From Pseudomonas sp. Irchel s3h14 (GTDB taxonomy: Bacteria; Pseudomonadota; Gammaproteobacteria; Pseudomonadales; Pseudomonadaceae), in assembly GCF_900187425.1 (NCBI RefSeq), contig NZ_FYDJ01000019.1, positions 34,094 through 98,093 of the forward strand: a stretch of DNA of 64,000 nucleotides, read 5' to 3'. Each line of letters opens with the position of its first letter. The first letter of the stretch is position 1. A program made the position numbers and the translations under genes. Shown here piece after piece: positions 60,574-64,000 of the stretch. The notes beneath the pieces were generated by a model. It did no database searches and had not been told where the DNA came from. It saw nothing but the letters and a program-made list of their open reading frames with translations.

Positions 60574-63500
60574 ATGGCTATTAACAAGAAAAACTCAGCG
60601 CTAACAAGCAATCCTACTCCAACCGTCACCACCGACTTGAGCGACTACGCACCCGGCAGCACTGCCACCATCACGGCCAGCGGCTTCGCCGCCGGCAGCA
60701 CCGTGAAGTTCGAAGTGGACCACGCCACCGGCGCCGGTGCGGATAACCTATGGGGCACGCCCGACGACGTGCTCGATACCGACACCGGCGAGGGACACGA
60801 GCCCTGGTACGTGACCGACGGCGGCGCCGGCGATCTCGACGGCCAAGTCAACGGCAGCGTCACGACCTCGTGGTACGTGAATCCCGACGACTCGGCAGGC
60901 GCGACGTTTCTGCTCACCGCGGCCTCTGCGGGCGACGATCGTGTGTTCGGCACTAGTGACGACTCAGTGGCGACAACGTCGTTTACGGACAGCGATCTGA
61001 GCGTCGTGGCGACTGGCGTGAACGTTACGCTGGACGAAACGGCCGGGTTGCAGAACGGCACCGCCACTCCAAGCCCTGCGGGAGACGCTGACGACAACGA
61101 CATTCTGGTAGCGTCCCTGCCCGAGGTCTTCTCTACCCGCTTGACCGCACTTGGGGCAGGTGCCGCAACGGGTGCGGCCTTGAGTGGCTATACCGGTGCC
61201 GTGGGCAACACGGGCAGCAATGCGTTCACCCTCACCGCTGACCCCGGAGCCAGCATTACCAATATCAGCTTCGTCGACAGCGCTGGTGCACCGCTCAATG
61301 GCGTGGACAGCGGACTGGACACCCTCAATGGCACCAGCATCCTTCTCTATACGGATACGAACAACGACAACATCGTTCTGGGCCGAGCCGGTGGCTCGAC
61401 CGGCGCGATCGTGTTCGCTGCCTATATCGAAGAAACCGGATCGCCGGTCTCGGGCGGCAAAATCTGGACCGTGGAATACCAACCGCTCCAGCATCCAGAT
61501 ACTGCGAACGCCGATGACTCGCTCAATCTGCTGAATAAGGTGTTCGTCGGAGCCAGTCAGGACCTGGAATTCAGTCTGGCCGGCGTGCCCTCCGGTGCGA
61601 ACCTCTTCCTGATGTTCACGAAAGCGAACCCGACAGTTGTCGACGACGGTGGTGTCTTGCGGATCACCGATCCCACGATCATCGCCACCGGGAAGGACCC
61701 CGCAGACCAGTCAAGCGGCGCCAATATAAACACTGGCGACACGATCATTACCAGTCAGGCGGCTAACCCGACCACCTTTGGCACCAACAGCCAGATGATT
61801 ACGGAACAGGAAGGCATCCGCTTTTCGTTCGTCACGGGTGCCAGGCAGGATGTGACCATTCCCAACCTCAGTCAAAACGAAGCAGATGTTGAAGCCAACA
61901 TCGACTTTACCAACGTCTTCAATGCGAAGAAGGCCAGTTTCGACGTCGTGCAGTTGCAAAGCGGCAAGAGTGCTGTCGTAAAAGTCAGTGCATTCACTAC
62001 CGCTGCTGAACCTGACGTGAATTTCATCAACGGCTATGCGAACGATGCGTCGGTTGCCATCACTAATGTTCGCGTCTTCAACATCAGCACCGGACAGGTG
62101 ATCGAGAATTCAGACGGATCGGTGAATGACACGAGCATTACCATCAGCTTTGCTGGTGGGGTTGCAACCATCACCGGCGTTAAAGCCGGCTACCAGATTG
62201 AATACACCACAACGTCGGATCACAACCGCGTGCTCGTCGAGAACGGGGCGGCCCTCGACGCCAGGGGCAATGACCACGCCGATTTTGATATCGGTGGTTT
62301 CACGCTGGTCCAGGCCTCTCTTTCGAAAACCGAAATCGGCTCCAAGATGCTGTTCGAGGACGACGGGCCGAGCATCAGCACTACCGGCACCGAGCCCACG
62401 CTGACAGTGGACGAAACAGTCCTGGCGACCAACGCCACCCAGAGCTTTGCCGCCAACTTCAGCTCGGCGTTTGGCGCCGATGGCGCCGGCACGCTGACCT
62501 ATGCGCTGGGCGTGGTGGCAGGTGCCTCCGGGCTGACCGACACGGCCACCGGCCAGGCGGTAAACCTGTCGCTCAACGGCACAGTGGTGGAAGGCCGCAC
62601 GGCCACGAGCAACGAGCTGGTATTCACGGTGAGCGTCGCCGCCAATGGCAACGTCACGCTCGATCAGATCCGCGCCGTGGTGCATCCCGACGCCAACAAT
62701 CCCGATGATTCGAAGAGTCTGTCGGCGGACAATCTGGTGACGCTGACGGCGACCAAGACCGATGGCGACGGCGACAGCGCCCAGGCGACCCTCAACATCG
62801 GGTCGAACCTGGTGTTTAAGGACGACGGACCGAGCATCAGCACCACCGGCGCGGAGCCGACGCTGACGGTGGACGAGACAATCCTGGGCACCAACGCCAC
62901 CCAGAGCTTTGCCGCCAACTTCAGCTCGGCGTTTGGCGCTGATGGCGCCGGCACGCTGACCTATGCGCTGGGCGTGGTGGCGGGCGCCTCCGGGCTCGTG
63001 GACACGGCCACCGGCGAGGCAGTCAACCTGTCGCTCAACGCCGGCGTGGTCGAAGGCCACACGGCCACCTCTAACCTGCTGGTGTTCACGGTGAGCGTGG
63101 CTGCCAATGGCAACGTCACGCTCGACCAGATCCGCGCCGTGGTGCATCCCAACACCACCAATCCCGATGATTCGAAGACTCTATCGGCGGACAATCTGGT
63201 GACGCTGATAGCGACCAAAACCGATGGCGACGGCGACAGCGCCCAGGCGACGCTCAACATCGGGTCGAACCTGGTGTTCAAGGACGATGGGCCGAGCATC
63301 AGCACCACCGGCGCCGAGCCGACGCTGACGGTGGACGAGACAACCCTGACAACCAACGCCACCCAGAGCTTTGCCGCCAACTTCACCTCGGCGTTTGGCG
63401 CCGATGGCGCCGGCACACTGACCTATGCGCTGGGCGTGATTGCCGGTGCATCGGGGCTCGTGGACACAGCCTCGGGCCAAGCGGTGAACCTGTCGCTCAA

Positions 63501-64000
63501 CGCCGGCGTGGTTGAAGGCCGCACGGCCACCTCCAACCTGCTGGTGTTCACGGTCAGCGTCGCTGCCAATGGCAACGTCACGCTCGACCAGATCCGCGCC
63601 GTGGTGCATCCCGACGCCAACAATCCCGATGATTCGAAGACTCTATCGGCGGACAACCTGGTGACGCTGATAGCAACCAAGACCGATGGCGACGGTGACA
63701 GTGCCCAGGCGACGCTCAACATCGGACAGAACCTGGTGTTCAAGGACGACGGCCCAACACTCTCGTTCGGCAACCTGATCGGGACCGGTAGCGTCCTTGC
63801 GCAATACGGGTTCTGGAACAATACGGCCGGAGCCGACGGGCTGGGTGCGACCGGTCTGAATATCTCGTTGGTAAATGGCCAGTTCACCATCGTCAGGCCA
63901 GACAACACGACCGCGACCGGGACCGGCACGCTCACCGAGCTGGTGCCCTCACCGGATGGCGACGGCGCGTACCAATTCGCAGGGACGTTGACCGGCGATT
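60574..64000 (+). CDS. Giant repeat adhesin, 5' part (continues past window)
   Basis: Translation from ATG 60574 (site TGGAGAAAATC) stays open to the window end, giving over 1140 residues. The N-terminus (MAINKKNSALTSNPTPTVTT) has no signal peptide, as expected for a type I-secreted protein whose signal is at the C-terminus. A first Ig-like domain (DYAPGSTATITASGFAAGST) is followed by about 480 residues with Gly/Asp-rich segments. Then three DUF5801-type repeats of 154 residues begin with DDGPSIS and contain DGDGDSAQATLNIG calcium-binding-like turns. It is probably a cell-surface or biofilm adhesin; the retention module and secretion genes are outside the window. Confidence 0.88.
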   Translation, partial: MAINKKNSALTSNPTPTVTTDLSDYAPGSTATITASGFAAGSTVKFEVDHATGAGADNLWGTPDDVLDTDTGEGHEPWYVTDGGAGDLDGQVNGSVTTSWYVNPDDSAGATFLLTAASAGDDRVFGTSDDSVATTSFTDSDLSVVATGVNVTLDETAGLQNGTATPSPAGDADDNDILVASLPEVFSTRLTALGAGAATGAALSGYTGAVGNTGSNAFTLTADPGASITNISFVDSAGAPLNGVDSGLDTLNGTSILLYTDTNNDNIVLGRAGGSTGAIVFAAYIEETGSPVSGGKIWTVEYQPLQHPDTANADDSLNLLNKVFVGASQDLEFSLAGVPSGANLFLMFTKANPTVVDDGGVLRITDPTIIATGKDPADQSSGANINTGDTIITSQAANPTTFGTNSQMITEQEGIRFSFVTGARQDVTIPNLSQNEADVEANIDFTNVFNAKKASFDVVQLQSGKSAVVKVSAFTTAAEPDVNFINGYANDASVAITNVRVFNISTGQVIENSDGSVNDTSITISFAGGVATITGVKAGYQIEYTTTSDHNRVLVENGAALDARGNDHADFDIGGFTLVQASLSKTEIGSKMLFEDDGPSISTTGTEPTLTVDETVLATNATQSFAANFSSAFGADGAGTLTYALGVVAGASGLTDTATGQAVNLSLNGTVVEGRTATSNELVFTVSVAANGNVTLDQIRAVVHPDANNPDDSKSLSADNLVTLTATKTDGDGDSAQATLNIGSNLVFKDDGPSISTTGAEPTLTVDETILGTNATQSFAANFSSAFGADGAGTLTYALGVVAGASGLVDTATGEAVNLSLNAGVVEGHTATSNLLVFTVSVAANGNVTLDQIRAVVHPNTTNPDDSKTLSADNLVTLIATKTDGDGDSAQATLNIGSNLVFKDDGPSISTTGAEPTLTVDETTLTTNATQSFAANFTSAFGADGAGTLTYALGVIAGASGLVDTASGQAVNLSLNAGVVEGRTATSNLLVFTVSVAANGNVTLDQIRAVVHPDANNPDDSKTLSADNLVTLIATKTDGDGDSAQATLNIGQNLVFKDDGPTLSFGNLIGTGSVLAQYGFWNNTAGADGLGATGLNISLVNGQFTIVRPDNTTATGTGTLTELVPSPDGDGAYQFAGTLTGD
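62359..63744 (+). repeat. Three tandem 462-bp repeats in the adhesin gene
   Basis: Repeat starts are at 62359, 62821 and 63283, and a fourth DDGP start is at 63745. All are spaced by exactly 462 bp (154 codons). The units are nearly identical in DNA, for example the CTCAACATCGGGTCGAACCT segment. The exact period suggests recent duplication or gene conversion. Confidence 0.93.

Noticed and set aside
62110..63147. Minus-strand frames of up to 345 codons within the adhesin repeats
   Set aside because: They mirror the repeated plus-strand coding sequence, and repeat with the same 462-bp period.

Overview
The window looks like a chromosomal segment of a Pseudomonas of the P. fluorescens group. 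The evidence is the high GC content, several dispersed palindromic repeat families built on motifs such as GTGGGAGCGGGCTTGCTCGC, and families typical of the genus (DUF2790, DUF2388, DUF6124, DipZ-like thiol oxidoreductase, GlxA regulators). This assignment is inferred from the sequence; no database search was run. No rRNA, tRNA or CRISPR array was seen.

Region 1 (1-16 kb) is ordinary core/flexible metabolism. It holds a universal stress protein end, a methyltransferase, an AraC regulator, a DipZ-like membrane thioredoxin next to a two-component system with repeated operator-like boxes, a LysR gene divergent from an aldo/keto reductase-SDR-SRPBCC operon, a second LysR, DinB, an FAD oxidoreductase, a cyclase-family protein and a DUF6124 protein with a structured leader.

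Region 2 (15.5-22.8 kb) holds an MgtA Mg2+ ATPase behind a long leader with a small ORF and hairpins. It is followed by a Na/Pi-cotransporter-like protein, a DUF2493 protein, a probable outer-membrane protein, a rearranged RidA remnant and DUF2388.

Region 3 (22.8-44.4 kb) holds small-molecule and stress genes. It includes a methionine-rich MXKDX repeat protein with a molybdopterin oxidoreductase and a cytochrome b, resembling the MrpX/YedY1/YedZ1 hypochlorite-scavenging system. It also has a LuxR/periplasmic binding protein/P1-peptidase group, a MerR regulator with a textbook 20-bp-spacer promoter in front of an epimerase gene, a phosphoribosyltransferase/universal stress protein pair with an ANR-like box, and a MATE exporter.

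Region 4 (44.5-60.5 kb) is accessory DNA. It has a 167-bp MITE-like element with perfect terminal inverted repeats, an ISL3 transposase fragment and dispersed repeats, two of which flank a three-gene operon of two LssY_C-like lipoproteins and a lipoprotein alpha/beta hydrolase. It also contains a second copy of the structured leader ahead of a small protein, a Fic AMP-transferase with duplicated upstream repeats, and several small immunity-like genes without a visible toxin. A LysR/azoreductase pair and a large orphan lipoprotein lie between them.

Region 5 (60.6 kb to the end) is the 5' part of a giant repeat adhesin. Its reading frame stays open to the window edge and carries three DUF5801-type repeats of exactly 462 bp.
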